This document shows positions 28,377 through 39,379 of a DNA stretch of 64,000 bases, piece by piece. How positions within the stretch are numbered: position 1 is the first letter of the stretch; the number at the start of each line of letters is the position of its first letter. Both the position numbers and the translations under genes were made by a program. This DNA comes from Microbacterium testaceum StLB037 (GTDB lineage Bacteria; Actinomycetota; Actinomycetes; Actinomycetales; Microbacteriaceae). The notes beneath the pieces were generated by a model. That model worked only from the letters and a program-made list of their open reading frames with translations. It searched no databases and was not told where the DNA came from. The DNA is taken from assembly GCF_900104345.1 (NCBI RefSeq), contig NZ_FNJN01000002.1:310001-374000 (forward strand), in the 5' to 3' direction.

Positions 28377-28485
28377 GCGCGCCTTCCGAGGGTCGGCCTG
28401 TCCTACGCGAGGGTGACGCCGTGTCGGCGCGAGCTGCTTCGGCGCGACCCGGGCACCTCCTCCGCCCGTCGGGCCGGGCGCCCAT

Positions 28486-28549
28486 GAAGAACGCCGCCCC
28501 GAGCGAGACACGACGCGATGGCGCGTGCTCCCTCGAGACGGCGTTCTTC
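28486..28549. terminator. Long nested hairpin between convergent genes
   Basis: Outer arms GAAGAACGCCG and CGGCGTTCTTC are an exact 11-bp match. Inside them a second imperfect stem pairs CGAGCGAGACACG with CGTGCTCCCTCG around GCGATGGC. It sits between the 3' ends of rraA and the nitroreductase gene and is well placed as a two-way terminator. Confidence 0.7.
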
Positions 28550-28566
28550 GAGCGGGATGCCGGGGC

Positions 28567-29151
28567 TCAGTCGTCGACGAGCAGCGACTCCTCGACCGTG
28601 CGGCGCTGGCGCGGAGCGAGCTCACGCTGACGCAGGCCCTCTTCGGCCGCGTCGACGTCGCCGAGCGCGCCGACGGCGATCACGGTGACCGGGGTGAAAC
28701 GCGCGTCAATGTCGAAGGCGGCGCGCAGGTCGTCGGCCACGAAGCCGCCCATCTGGTGGGTCGAGAGGCCCTCGGCGTGCGCCTGCACGGTGAAGTGCGC
28801 GGCGGCCTGCCCGCTGTCGTAGAGCGCCCAGGTGCGCGCTTCGCCGTCTTCGGTCTCGGTTTCGGCGAGGACCACGAGCAGGGCGCCGGCGTCGGGTGCC
28901 CAGGCCTGGTTGAAGCCCATGAGAGCCGAGACGACCTTTTCGTGGGCGGCGGTGCCGCGGCGCGCGACGATGAAGCGCCACGGCTGGAAGTTCATGCCCG
29001 AGGGGGCCCAGCGGGCGGCCTCGAGGGCGGAGCGCAGAGCGGCTTCGTCGATCGGCGTCTCGGGGTCGAAGACGCGCGTGCTCCAGCGCTCGGCGAGCAC
29101 GTCGAGGATGGGAGCGTCGGTGGGGGCGGTGCGGTCGAGCGTGAGAGACAT
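28567..29151 (-). CDS. Nitroreductase family protein
   Basis: A 194-residue FMN-dependent nitroreductase-fold protein. It shows RWSTRVFDPETPID (the usual RRS.R.F motif), AARWAPSGMNFQPWRF (phosphate/flavin site), the dimer helix ALYDSGQAAAHFTVQAHAEGLSTHQMGGF and VTVIAVGALGD. It reduces nitro compounds, quinones or similar with NAD(P)H. Start ATG 29151 with AGGAGA seven to nine bases upstream. Single gene; 159 bases of non-coding sequence with nothing recognisable separate it from the zwf-like gene. Confidence 0.9.
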   Translation of the reverse strand: MSLTLDRTAPTDAPILDVLAERWSTRVFDPETPIDEAALRSALEAARWAPSGMNFQPWRFIVARRGTAAHEKVVSALMGFNQAWAPDAGALLVVLAETETEDGEARTWALYDSGQAAAHFTVQAHAEGLSTHQMGGFVADDLRAAFDIDARFTPVTVIAVGALGDVDAAEEGLRQRELAPRQRRTVEESLLVDD

Positions 29152-29310
29152 GGGTTCTCCTGAGAACGGGGACTGATGCGGGACGCCGTTGACCCGCACC
29201 ATTGAACGCCGTCGGCGGGCGACGTGTTCCCGTGTGAACTTATGCGTCTCTGATGGGGAGCGGACTCTCAGCCCGCGACGCCGGGTGATGGCGGCGTGCC
29301 GCGGGATCGG

Positions 29311-30672
29311 TCAGTCGTTCCAGGACGACGGTCCCGCGGTGCCCGCCGGGTACTCGTCGAGAGGCACCTCGTTCTTGCGCCACGCGTCGATGACGGGCTG
29401 CACGATGCGCCAGCACTGCTCGGCCGCGTCGCCGCGGACGGCCAGCATGGCGTCTCCGTCGAGGATGCCCGAGAGCACCTCGCCGTAGGCCTTGAGGGCG
29501 CCCTCGCCGAGGTGGGTCGACAGGTTCACCCGCTCCAGGTCGAGCGGATCGTCGGCGCCGTTGATGTTCAGGCCGAGGCTGATCGTGTCGGGGCCGAGCG
29601 AGAACACCATCTCGGAGGGCTCGCTCTCGCCGACGAAGCCGACGGGGAGGTGCCGCACGGGCTTGAACGCGACCGTGACGGCCGGGTCTCCCGCGCCGAG
29701 AGCCTTGCCCGATCGCAGCAGGATCGGAACCCCCTGCCAGCGGGCCGTGCGCACCTCGACGGTCATCTCGGCCAGGGTCTCGGTGCCCCGCGACGCGTCG
29801 ACGCCCGGCTCGTCGACGTACGAGGGGAAGTGGCGGTCGCCCACATCGCCCGCGGTGTAGCGTGCGCGGCGGGAGTTCGTGACGGGGTCGTCGTCTTTGA
29901 CGTGCGTCGCCCGCAGGACCGCGGAGGTCGCGTCGCGCAGGTCGAGTTGATCGAGGGATGCCGGGGGCTCCATCGTGACGAACGCCATGACCTGCAGCAG
30001 GTGGCTCTGGATCATGTCGACAAGGGCGCCGGCGGCGTCGTAGTACCCCGCCCGGCCCTCGAGGCCGAGGGCCTCGGGGAAGTCGATGCGGATCGACGCG
30101 ATGTCGTCGGCCGACCAGACGCTCTCGATGATGCGGTTCGCGAAGCGCGTTCCGAGCAGGTTCAGCACGGTCGAGCGGCCGAGGAAGTGGTCGATGCGGA
30201 AGACCTGGTCTTCGGGCACGAGGGTCGCCAGCTGCGTGTTGAGCGTGTGCGCGCTCGCCTCGTCGGTGCCGAACGGCTTCTCGAGGGCCAGGACCGTGCC
30301 CTCGGGGATGGTCACGTCGCTCAGCGCGAGGCAGGCCTTCTCGGTGACGGCCGGGGGCACCGCGAAGTACAGCGCGGGGCGGCCCTCGGCGTCGTCGAGA
30401 AGCTTCTGCAGATCGTCGGCCTTCGTGATGTCGGCCTGCGAGTACGTCGTATCGGAAACCGCGGCGAATGCGGAGTCGGCATCCATCGTCTGGAAGGCCT
30501 TGCGCACGACCTCGCGCCAATGCTCGTCGGTCCAGTCCTCCACGCCCGCCCCGTGCAGGCGCACCGATCGCTTCGGTTCGCGCGAGAGCAGCTGGCCGAG
30601 GGCCGGGAGGAGCAGTCGAGAGGTGAGGTCGCCCGAAGCGCCCAGGATGATCAGGGTGGTGTCCGCCGCCAT
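29311..30672 (-). CDS. Glucose-6-phosphate dehydrogenase-like protein with altered active site
   Basis: A 453-residue member of the G6PDH family: nucleotide site LGASGDLTSRLLLPAL (10-25), EKPFG (131-135), and the substrate motif RIDHFLGR (159-166) where the family consensus is RIDHYLGK. The catalytic His162 and Asp161 are present, but the substrate-binding Lys is Arg166 and Tyr is Phe163. The expected K in GDLxKRK is also lost. NADP-linked oxidation of glucose 6-phosphate is likely but may be slow or directed to another sugar phosphate. TACGGT on the minus strand lies six bases before the ATG (leaderless). It is divergent from a GH15 gene, which may share a carbohydrate role. No pgl, tal or opcA is near. 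Confidence 0.82.
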   Translation of the reverse strand: MAADTTLIILGASGDLTSRLLLPALGQLLSREPKRSVRLHGAGVEDWTDEHWREVVRKAFQTMDADSAFAAVSDTTYSQADITKADDLQKLLDDAEGRPALYFAVPPAVTEKACLALSDVTIPEGTVLALEKPFGTDEASAHTLNTQLATLVPEDQVFRIDHFLGRSTVLNLLGTRFANRIIESVWSADDIASIRIDFPEALGLEGRAGYYDAAGALVDMIQSHLLQVMAFVTMEPPASLDQLDLRDATSAVLRATHVKDDDPVTNSRRARYTAGDVGDRHFPSYVDEPGVDASRGTETLAEMTVEVRTARWQGVPILLRSGKALGAGDPAVTVAFKPVRHLPVGFVGESEPSEMVFSLGPDTISLGLNINGADDPLDLERVNLSTHLGEGALKAYGEVLSGILDGDAMLAVRGDAAEQCWRIVQPVIDAWRKNEVPLDEYPAGTAGPSSWND

Positions 30673-30785
30673 GGGGCCACCGTAGCGTCCGGTTGCGACA
30701 TCGCCGTGCCGCTTGCAGCGGGCGCATGGATGCCACTAGCGCGATGTTCGGCCATGATGTCGGCGGCACCTGCCACAATCCGAGG

Positions 30786-32567
<1,782 letters not shown>

Positions 32568-32606
32568 GTCGGGCCGGTCGCGCCGACCCGGGCCTAGAGT
32601 CAACGC

Positions 32607-33392
32607 ATGGACGACGACGTCGAGCTGCACCGCCTGCGCGAGCGCGTGTACGGGGCCGAGGGGGCCACGGCGACGCCCGACATGATCGAGCGCCTCGCCG
32701 AGCTCGAGGAACGCGCGCGTCGCTCTGCCGTCCCCGTCACGGCCGCGGCACCCGCCCCCGTCGGAGCGCTCGATCCCACGCGGCCCTCGTCCCCCGTCGG
32801 CCCACGGGCCGACCCCTCGACGGCCTCTGACGCCTACGCCCTCTCCGAGCCCGGCACGTCGGAGCCGGACGGCGAGGTGGACCGCACCCGCGCCACGATC
32901 CCGGATGCCACGGCCTCGCCGCCGCGTCGCCTCCTCCGCATCATCGCGACCGTCGTCGGCGCCCTCGTCGTGCTCGGGATCGGCATCGCGATCGGGGCGA
33001 GCACGGCACCGACCGTGGCGGCGACCCCCGACCCCGCAGCGGCGGCCCTTCCCGAACTGACGTTCCCGCAGACGGTCGAGGACGTCATCTCGGCCGAGAT
33101 CCTGCGCGACAGCGGGATCGACGCCGGGAGCACGCGCTACATCGCCACGGTCAGCGACTTCCGCATCTACCTCGCCCAACCCGACGACGGGGACGGGCGC
33201 TGCATCGTGACGTTCACGTCCACCGACAACCGTCCGTGGTCGGCCGGGTGCGCGAGCGGAGCGCAGGAGGGAGCCGCGATCTTCGGTGTCGACGAGAGTC
33301 TGACCGTCGCGATCGGCGACCCCGACGGTTCCGACGTCACCGGCATCCCGATCCGTCTGTCACCGAGCGTCACGGCCTACGTGGCGCAATAG
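32607..33392 (+). CDS. Hypothetical single-pass membrane protein
   Basis: A 261-residue protein: a charged N-terminal helix (MDDDVELHRLRERVYG), a long Pro/Ala-rich cytoplasmic linker, one membrane helix near residues 112-132 (LRIIATVVGALVVLGIGIA), and an extracellular domain of about 120 residues with two Cys (CIVTFTST, AGCASG). No family recognised. TAGAGT (32595-32600) lies six bases before the ATG, indicating a leaderless mRNA. The layout of linker, helix and small external domain suggests a membrane-anchored accessory protein; function unknown. Confidence 0.65.
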   Translation: MDDDVELHRLRERVYGAEGATATPDMIERLAELEERARRSAVPVTAAAPAPVGALDPTRPSSPVGPRADPSTASDAYALSEPGTSEPDGEVDRTRATIPDATASPPRRLLRIIATVVGALVVLGIGIAIGASTAPTVAATPDPAAAALPELTFPQTVEDVISAEILRDSGIDAGSTRYIATVSDFRIYLAQPDDGDGRCIVTFTSTDNRPWSAGCASGAQEGAAIFGVDESLTVAIGDPDGSDVTGIPIRLSPSVTAYVAQ

Positions 33393-33406
33393 CGAAGGAG
33401 GACATC

Positions 33407-33787
33407 ATGTTCCGTGCCGATGGCGCGTTTTCGGGGTTCGCGGTCGACGACCTCGAGGCCGCTCACCGCTTCTACGCGGACACCCTCGGACTCCGGGTGG
33501 AGGTGCTCGAGGGGTCGGGGTTCCTCACGCTCCATCTGGGGTCCGGAGGGCGCGTCCTCGTCTACGGCAAGCCGCGCCACGAGCCCGCGTCGTTCACCGT
33601 GCTCAACTTCCCGGTGGCCGACGTCGAGGCGGCCGTCGACGATCTGCGCTCGCGCGGCGTCGACACGAAGATCTACGACGACGCCGACTTCCCCACCGAT
33701 TCCCGCGGGATCATGCGCGAGGGCGGTCCGCTGATCGCGTGGTTCCGCGACCCGGCGGGCAACGTGCTCGCCGTCCTCGACGAGTGA
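33407..33787 (+). CDS. VOC superfamily protein (glyoxalase/bleomycin-resistance fold)
   Basis: A 126-residue single-domain VOC protein with two beta-alpha-beta-beta-beta modules: FSGFAVDDLEAAHRFYADTLGLRVE, LTLHLGSGGRVLVYGK, then FTVLNFPVADVEAAVDDLRSRGV and IAWFRDPAGNVLAVLDE. Members bind metal and act as isomerases, dioxygenases or antibiotic-binding proteins; the role here is undefined. The ATG at 33407 follows GAAGGAGG, and the gene lies 14 bases after the previous stop, so it may be co-transcribed with it. Confidence 0.88.
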   Translation: MFRADGAFSGFAVDDLEAAHRFYADTLGLRVEVLEGSGFLTLHLGSGGRVLVYGKPRHEPASFTVLNFPVADVEAAVDDLRSRGVDTKIYDDADFPTDSRGIMREGGPLIAWFRDPAGNVLAVLDE

Positions 33788-33793
33788 CCGGGT

Positions 33794-34951
33794 TCACCCG
33801 ATCGGTGTGAGCCGGCTTCCGTCGGCCGAGAGGGTGAAGGACGCTCTGCGGTAGTCGTCGCTGAGTCCGAACGAGACGTCCGGAACCCCCACGCTCTCGG
33901 TGAACGTGGGGCTTTCGATATCGCTGTCGCTGGTGCGCCTGATGGACACCGGCGCGCCTTCGATCGGAAGGCCGCTCTGGTCCGAGGCCTCCTGAAGGGC
34001 GGGCCACACCCGGTCGAGCGCGAGGTCGCTCCACGAGAACTGCTCCTCGGCGACGCGGGGCTGGCTCAGCGCGGCTCCCTCGTGGGTGACACGCCCCGCG
34101 CGGAAGTTCCACTCGTCGGTCGCCTGTTCCCCGGCGCGGATCGGGGCGTCGACGATCACGGCATCCGGGGTCACGACGATCGAGACCACCTGATCGTGGC
34201 CGATCTCGGCCTGCAAGGCGCGCTTCGCCGTCTGCAGGGAGTCGGGGGTGCGCATGTCGGCGCTCCAGCGGCCGTCCTGCCACGCGGCGACCGTGAGGGC
34301 GATGCCGTCGCGATAGGGCAGCAGGACCACGGTCGCGGCCACGATCGTGGCCATCGCGAACAGGGCCAGGCGCCACGGCCGCCCGCGACGACCCACGCCG
34401 AGCAGGGGGCCGCTCCGGCGTCCGTTGCGGACGCGGGTTCCCGTTTCGATCTGCCGCAGCTCGACCGCGGATCGGGCCGGCACGACGAGTCGCTCCCGCT
34501 CGGTGGGGGAGAGCTCGCCGTCGGCGAAGACGACCTCGGGGCCGCCGTCGAGCAGGATCACGACATCACGCTCGAGGCCCGGCTGATACGCGGCGAGCTC
34601 GATCAGGGGGACGATCCGACGGAGGGTGGTGGCCCACGCCCCGCCGTCGAGGGCGATCACCGTGACGTCGATCTCGCACACCGGCTGGTCGTTGACGAGG
34701 GTGCCGGTCTGGCGGACCCCGTCGATGCGCGCGTGGCCGAGACGGCGAGCGTCGCGGGCCGCGGTGACCGCCGCCGGCGAGGGGAGCGCGGGAGACAGGG
34801 ACTTCGCGACGCTGACGAGCACGGTCGAGATGATGAAGACCGCGAGAGCGATTCCGAAGATCCCGAAACCCGTTTCCTGATCCCCGAGGGCGGCTACCGC
34901 GAGACCGCCGAGGACGGCTCCGAGCGCGAGGAAAGCGAGCAGGCGCAGCAT
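33794..34951 (-). CDS. Hypothetical membrane protein
   Basis: A 385-residue protein: two N-terminal membrane helices (LRLLAFLALGAVLGGLAV and a second starting GIFGIALAVFIISTVL), a cytoplasmic domain of about 130 residues, a third helix near 190-210 (LALFAMATIVAATVVLL) and a soluble C-terminal domain. It is not a family I recognise. TAGGCT (minus strand, 34959-34964) lies seven bases before the ATG at 34951, indicating a leaderless mRNA. It is convergent with the VOC gene, separated by six bases. Confidence 0.65.
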   Translation of the reverse strand: MLRLLAFLALGAVLGGLAVAALGDQETGFGIFGIALAVFIISTVLVSVAKSLSPALPSPAAVTAARDARRLGHARIDGVRQTGTLVNDQPVCEIDVTVIALDGGAWATTLRRIVPLIELAAYQPGLERDVVILLDGGPEVVFADGELSPTERERLVVPARSAVELRQIETGTRVRNGRRSGPLLGVGRRGRPWRLALFAMATIVAATVVLLPYRDGIALTVAAWQDGRWSADMRTPDSLQTAKRALQAEIGHDQVVSIVVTPDAVIVDAPIRAGEQATDEWNFRAGRVTHEGAALSQPRVAEEQFSWSDLALDRVWPALQEASDQSGLPIEGAPVSIRRTSDSDIESPTFTESVGVPDVSFGLSDDYRRASFTLSADGSRLTPIG

Positions 34952-34990
34952 GTCATCGAGCCTAACGATGCCTCTTCACGACGACGAAAA

Positions 34991-35028
34991 GGGCGGGTGG
35001 ATGCCGAAGCCGCACCATCCACCCGCCC
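34991..35028 (-). terminator. Terminator after the NatAB-like operon
   Basis: A 13-bp perfect stem, GGGCGGGTGGATG against CATCCACCCGCCC, with a 12-base loop. It follows the ABC permease gene (minus strand) and is followed in that direction by TTTTCG. It separates the ABC genes from the next minus-strand gene. Confidence 0.85.
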
Positions 35029-35048
35029 GCCGACCGGACCCGAACCGG

Positions 35049-36194
35049 TCAGCCCCGCAGAGCCTCGCCGAGCTTGACGCGCGCCCCCATGCGCAGCAGC
35101 GAGTTGCGGTAGATGCGCGCGGCGACGCCGATCGCGAGCACGCACGAGGCCAGCAGCACGAGGAGCGAGAGCACGGGCTCCCACCACTGCGCGTCGCCGA
35201 GGTACATGCGCAGCGGCATCCCCACCGGAGCCGAGAACGGCACGTACGACATGATCGTCAGCACGACGGGGTTGTCGTTGAAGAAGATCACGAGAAAGTA
35301 CGGCGCCATGATCAGCATGGTGATCGGGGTGGTCGTCGCCCCGATGTCCTCCTGGCGCGAGACCATCGCCGCGGCCGCGGCGAACAGCGCCGCGAGAAGG
35401 ACGAAGCCGAACAGGAAGAAGATCGCGAACCACGCGATCGGGGCGCCGAGAGCGTCGAGCACCCCGGCCTGACCGGTGACGGCCAGTCCCACGACCGCGA
35501 CGGCGGCGAGCAGAACGATCTGGGCCATCGCGAGGATCGTGTTGCCGAGCACCTTGCCCGCGAGCAGGGCCCGCACGGGGATCGCCGAGATGAGGATCTC
35601 GACCACGCGCGTCTGCTTCTCTTCCACCACGCTCTGCGCGATCGTCCCGCCGAAGGTCGTCGCCGCGATGAGGAAGACGATGCCGAAGGCCAGCGCGATG
35701 AAGTACCGCAGCACGTCGGCGGCGTTCGACCCGGGCTCGAGGCGGTCCACCGGCGGGGTGTCGCTCAGCATCTGCAGGAGCGTCGAGGGGACGCTGTCCT
35801 TCACCACGACGGTGAAGTCGAACGCCGACTCCGACGATCCCGAGACCAGGGCGGCATCCACCGTCCCGTCCGCCACGAGGGCGCGCGCGGCGTCGTCGCT
35901 GTCGGCGACCGTCACTTCGAGCCCGTCGAGACCCGACACAGCGCTCTGCGTCTGCGAGGTGACGGCGACCGGGATGCCGCTGGCGCTGGCGTTCGAGGCG
36001 GTGAAACCGCCCCAGAGCACCGACGCGAGGGCCGCGACGATGAGGATTGCGGTCGAGATGACGAAGGCCTTGCTGCGCAGCTTCGAGCCGATCTCGCGCT
36101 CGGCGACCAGCCAGATGCTGTGCAGTTCTCCCGGCGCGCGGTGGGGTGCCGCCGTGGTCGACGAGGGGGGAGGGGTGATGGTCGGAGTGCTCAC
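35049..36194 (-). CDS. ABC exporter permease, NatB-like
   Basis: A 381-residue permease of the NatB/ABC-2 type: one N-terminal helix (FVISTAILIVAALASVLWGG), a large external domain (about residues 65-165), then five or so helices with the motif VVEEKQTRVVEILIS that marks this group (Na+-efflux NatB and related drug or lipid exporters). The start is GTG 36194, which overlaps the stop of the ATPase gene by four bases (GTGA), so permease translation is coupled. The substrate is unknown; a Na+/drug exporter is possible. Confidence 0.88.
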   Translation of the reverse strand: MSTPTITPPPSSTTAAPHRAPGELHSIWLVAEREIGSKLRSKAFVISTAILIVAALASVLWGGFTASNASASGIPVAVTSQTQSAVSGLDGLEVTVADSDDAARALVADGTVDAALVSGSSESAFDFTVVVKDSVPSTLLQMLSDTPPVDRLEPGSNAADVLRYFIALAFGIVFLIAATTFGGTIAQSVVEEKQTRVVEILISAIPVRALLAGKVLGNTILAMAQIVLLAAVAVVGLAVTGQAGVLDALGAPIAWFAIFFLFGFVLLAALFAAAAAMVSRQEDIGATTTPITMLIMAPYFLVIFFNDNPVVLTIMSYVPFSAPVGMPLRMYLGDAQWWEPVLSLLVLLASCVLAIGVAARIYRNSLLRMGARVKLGEALRG

Positions 36195-37075
36195 TGGATG
36201 ACCTCCTTGAAGATCTCGGCCAGGGTGGGGCGCTGAGGAGAGAAGCTGGCGACGTCGCCGCGGCCGACCGCGTCGCGCAGCACGCGCTGGGCGGTGAGGT
36301 CGTCGTCGGCGTCGAAGAGGGCGTATCCGCCGTCGAAGTCGATCACCTGCACCCCGGGCTCGTCGCGCAGCCACCCGGTGTCGCCGCGCGAGACCAGCTC
36401 GTAGCGGTGGGTCGCGTGCTCGGCGCGGAGACCTTCGCGGCTTCCCTTCGCGCGGATCGTGCCGTCGGCGATGATGACGAGGTCGTCGCAGAGGCGCTCG
36501 ACGACGTCGAGCTGGTGCGACGAGAACAGCACGGCCGCGCCGTCGGCGGCCTTCTCCTGGAGCACGCCGGCCACCACGTCGACCGCGAGCGGGTCGAGAC
36601 CCGAGAAGGGCTCGTCGAGGATCAGCACCTCGGGCTCGTGCACGAGCGAGGCGGCGATCTGCGCGCGCTGCTGGTTGCCGAGCGAGAGCGTCTCGATGAG
36701 ATCGCCGAGGCGCTCGCCGAGGCCCAGGCGCTCGAGGAGCGTCGTCGCCTTGCGGGTCGCCTCCGCCTTGCCGAAGCCGTGCAACCGAGCGAGGTAGGCG
36801 ATGTGCTCGGCCACCTTCATCTTCGGGTACAGCCCGCGCTCCTCGGGCATGTAGCCGAAGCGGCGCCGGTCGGCGGTGGTGACCGCCGCGCCGTTCAATT
36901 CGACGGTGCCCGCGTCCTTGCCGAGCACGCCCAGCGCGATGCGCATCGTCGTGGTCTTTCCCGCGCCGTTGCCGCCGACGAAGCCCGTGAGGCGCCCGGG
37001 GGCGACGTCGAAGCCCACGCCGTCGAGCACGCGGCGTCCGCCGTAGCTCTTGGTGATGCCGTCCAGATGGAGCAC
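36191..37075 (-). CDS. ABC transporter ATP-binding protein, NatA-like
   Basis: A 294-residue ATPase. It has Walker A GGNGAGKT, a Q-loop segment YMPEERGLYPKMKV typical of NatA/DrrA proteins, signature LSLGNQQR, Walker B VLILDEPFSGLDP and the H-loop SSHQLD, plus a C-terminal regulatory domain of about 80 residues. It pairs with the downstream permease. The frame is open to 37159, but the GTG at 37075 has AAGGGA at proper spacing and starts at the conserved LHLDGITKSYG. The 230 bases upstream hold no further recognisable element. Confidence 0.92.
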   Translation of the reverse strand: MLHLDGITKSYGGRRVLDGVGFDVAPGRLTGFVGGNGAGKTTTMRIALGVLGKDAGTVELNGAAVTTADRRRFGYMPEERGLYPKMKVAEHIAYLARLHGFGKAEATRKATTLLERLGLGERLGDLIETLSLGNQQRAQIAASLVHEPEVLILDEPFSGLDPLAVDVVAGVLQEKAADGAAVLFSSHQLDVVERLCDDLVIIADGTIRAKGSREGLRAEHATHRYELVSRGDTGWLRDEPGVQVIDFDGGYALFDADDDLTAQRVLRDAVGRGDVASFSPQRPTLAEIFKEVIQ

Positions 37076-37305
37076 GATCCATCCCTTCTTCTCGATGTCT
37101 CCCACGCTAGGGATAGGGATGCCGCGCCACCTCCGCCGTGGGGCGGTTCGTGGCTCCACCGTGAGGGGGAGGGGGTGCCGCCCGCCACGGCGCCGCCGAG
37201 GTCACCCGCGTCCGTCGAGACGACCCGGCATGACACCGGACGGTCGGTGAGCTCGCGGATCGCAGGGCGTCTCGGTGCGGGAGCGGCGCTCGACAGCGCC
37301 GGCGG

Positions 37306-37983
37306 TCAGGCCAGGCCGTGCCGGTGCGCCAGCACCACGGCCTGCACGCGGTCGCGCGCGCCGAGCTTCTGCAGCACGTTCGACACGTGCGTCTTCACCG
37401 TCGCCTCGCCGATGAACAGGCGCGCCGCGATCTCGGCGTTGCTGAGCGCCTCGGCGACGAGGGAGAGCACCTCGCTCTCGCGCTCGGTCAGCGGCTCGCT
37501 CATCTTCAGCGGTTCGACGGTGGCGGAGGGAGGGGATGCCGGCACCTCGGCGTCACGCGTCGCGAAACGCGCGATGACCCGGCGGGTGACCTCGGGGGCG
37601 AGCAGAGCATCGCCGGATCCGACGATCCGGACGGCCGACACCAGCTCCTCCGGCCCCGCGTTCTTGAGCAGGAATCCGCTGGCCCCGGCGGCCAGCGCCG
37701 CGAAGAGGTAGTCGTCGCGGTCGAAGGTCGTGACGATGAGGACGGCCGCCTCCGACGCGGGGTCGGCGGTCAGCTGCCGGGTCGCTTCGAGGCCGTCCAT
37801 GTCGGGCATCTGCACGTCCATGCAGATGACATCGGGTCGCAGACGGGCCGCGGCGGCGAGGGCCTCGACACCGGATGCCGCCTCACCCACCACGTCGATG
37901 TCGGGCTCGAGCGACAGGATCGTCCGGAACCCCGCCCGCATCATGGCATGGTCGTCGACCAGCAGAACGCGCAGCTCAGACAT
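37306..37983 (-). CDS. NarL/LuxR-type response regulator
   Basis: A 225-residue response regulator. The receiver domain has the acidic pair Asp10/Asp11, phospho-acceptor Asp56 in CMDVQMPDMDG and Lys107 in FLLKNAG. After a linker comes a LuxR helix-turn-helix (LTERESEVLSLVAEALSNAEIA, ATVKTHVSNVLQKLGARDR). It is the output of the histidine kinase gene immediately upstream; the two overlap by eight bases. Its target genes are unknown. Confidence 0.96.
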   Translation of the reverse strand: MSELRVLLVDDHAMMRAGFRTILSLEPDIDVVGEAASGVEALAAAARLRPDVICMDVQMPDMDGLEATRQLTADPASEAAVLIVTTFDRDDYLFAALAAGASGFLLKNAGPEELVSAVRIVGSGDALLAPEVTRRVIARFATRDAEVPASPPSATVEPLKMSEPLTERESEVLSLVAEALSNAEIAARLFIGEATVKTHVSNVLQKLGARDRVQAVVLAHRHGLA

Positions 37984-39235
37984 TCGCCACCTCCGCCGCA
38001 GCGAGGGGCACACGCGCCCGCACGAGGTATCCGCCGCGTGAGCGCGGCCCGATCTCGATCGTCCCGCCCGAGACGGCGGCGCGCTCGCGCATGCCGAGCT
38101 GACCGAGGCCCGGGGTTGCGGAACCGCTGCGCCCGGTGTTCGAGATCTCGAGCTCGACGGCATCCGATTCGAACCGAAGGCGCACGTCGGCGGTGGCGTC
38201 GGGACCCGCGTGGCGGCGGGCGTTCGTCAACGCCTCTTGGGCGATGCGGTAGAGGTTGACCTGCACGAGGGGTGGCGGGTCGCACGCGGGTTGGCCGACG
38301 AGGGTGAAGGTCGTCGGAAGCCCTGCGGCGGTGGCGTCATCGACCAGCGACGGGATCGACGTCAGGCCATGGGTGGTGGGGGCGGTGTCGGGGGCGCCGT
38401 CCGACCCCGGGGCGCGCAGCGTCTCGAGCAGCTGGCGCAGCTCGTGAAGAGAGGTGCGCGCCGAGCTCTCGACGCTCGAGAGCGTCTCTCGAGCGGCGTC
38501 GGGGTCGCGGGTCAGGAGCGAGCGGGCGACGCCCGCCTGAACGCCCATCAGTGACACGTGATGGGCGACCACGTCGTGCAGCTCGCGCGCGATGCGCACG
38601 CGGTCGAGGGCCACGGCCTGCGCCGCGGTCACTTCGCGCTCGGACTCGAGCTCCGCCGTGCGCTCCTCGAGGGCCGCGCGCTCGCGCATCTGCTGGTAGG
38701 AGCGGTCGCCGAAGTAGTAGGCGCCCCCGAAGAACAGAGCGTTCACCCCGATGGTGAGCAGTTGGTACGCGACGAAGGGCGAGAACGACCCCGCCCGAGA
38801 GAAGGCCCCCTCGACCTCTTCGCCGACGGGGAGCGTGGCCTGCTGGAACATGACGACGAACAACCACGCGAACATGCCCACGATGAGGGCGATGCGCACG
38901 ATCGTCGCGCGCCGGCGGTTCGTCTCCCACGCGCCGACCGTGTACAGCGCGATGAACATGGCAATGTTGCCGGCATAGAGCTCGGGGATGCGGAAGGTCA
39001 CGGCGAGGAAGTACGCGAAGGTCACGATGACCGCCGCCACCGACGGCCACCGTCGGCGGAACGCCAGCGGGATCGCGAGTACGGCGACGTAGCCGAGCGC
39101 CACGGCGAGAGAGCCCTGCTGGTCGCCGTAGATGCCCGATATCGACGACAGCACCGCACTCAGCACGCCCCCGAGGAACAGCACGACCGCGAGCACGATG
39201 TCGTTGCGCTGTTGCGCGCGCGTGAGTCGTGGCAT
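37976..39235 (-). CDS. Sensor histidine kinase (HPK7/HisKA_3 type)
   Basis: A 419-residue kinase: about five to six membrane helices in residues 13-175 and no large external loop, so it probably senses a membrane or intramembrane signal. The dimerisation domain has the phospho-acceptor His220 in ARELHDVVAHHVSLM. The ATPase domain has NLYRIAQEALTNARRHAG (N box) and GLGQLGMRERA (G box). TAGCGT on the minus strand lies six bases before the ATG at 39235; a GGAGGG in that gap is too close to serve as an ideal ribosome binding site, so leaderless initiation is likely. It pairs with the overlapping response regulator. Confidence 0.95.
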   Translation of the reverse strand: MPRLTRAQQRNDIVLAVVLFLGGVLSAVLSSISGIYGDQQGSLAVALGYVAVLAIPLAFRRRWPSVAAVIVTFAYFLAVTFRIPELYAGNIAMFIALYTVGAWETNRRRATIVRIALIVGMFAWLFVVMFQQATLPVGEEVEGAFSRAGSFSPFVAYQLLTIGVNALFFGGAYYFGDRSYQQMRERAALEERTAELESEREVTAAQAVALDRVRIARELHDVVAHHVSLMGVQAGVARSLLTRDPDAARETLSSVESSARTSLHELRQLLETLRAPGSDGAPDTAPTTHGLTSIPSLVDDATAAGLPTTFTLVGQPACDPPPLVQVNLYRIAQEALTNARRHAGPDATADVRLRFESDAVELEISNTGRSGSATPGLGQLGMRERAAVSGGTIEIGPRSRGGYLVRARVPLAAAEVANV

Positions 39236-39379
39236 CCCTCCACGCTAGAGCGGACCGCCGACACCTGCATCCCCCGCGAGGCGGAGTCAAGAGGAGGGGG
39301 AATACAGGTTCGATCGTGATGCTTGCACGTGAATGAGTTCGGGCGCCCGGCGCCCCCGTCGTCCAGAAAGAGGATCATC

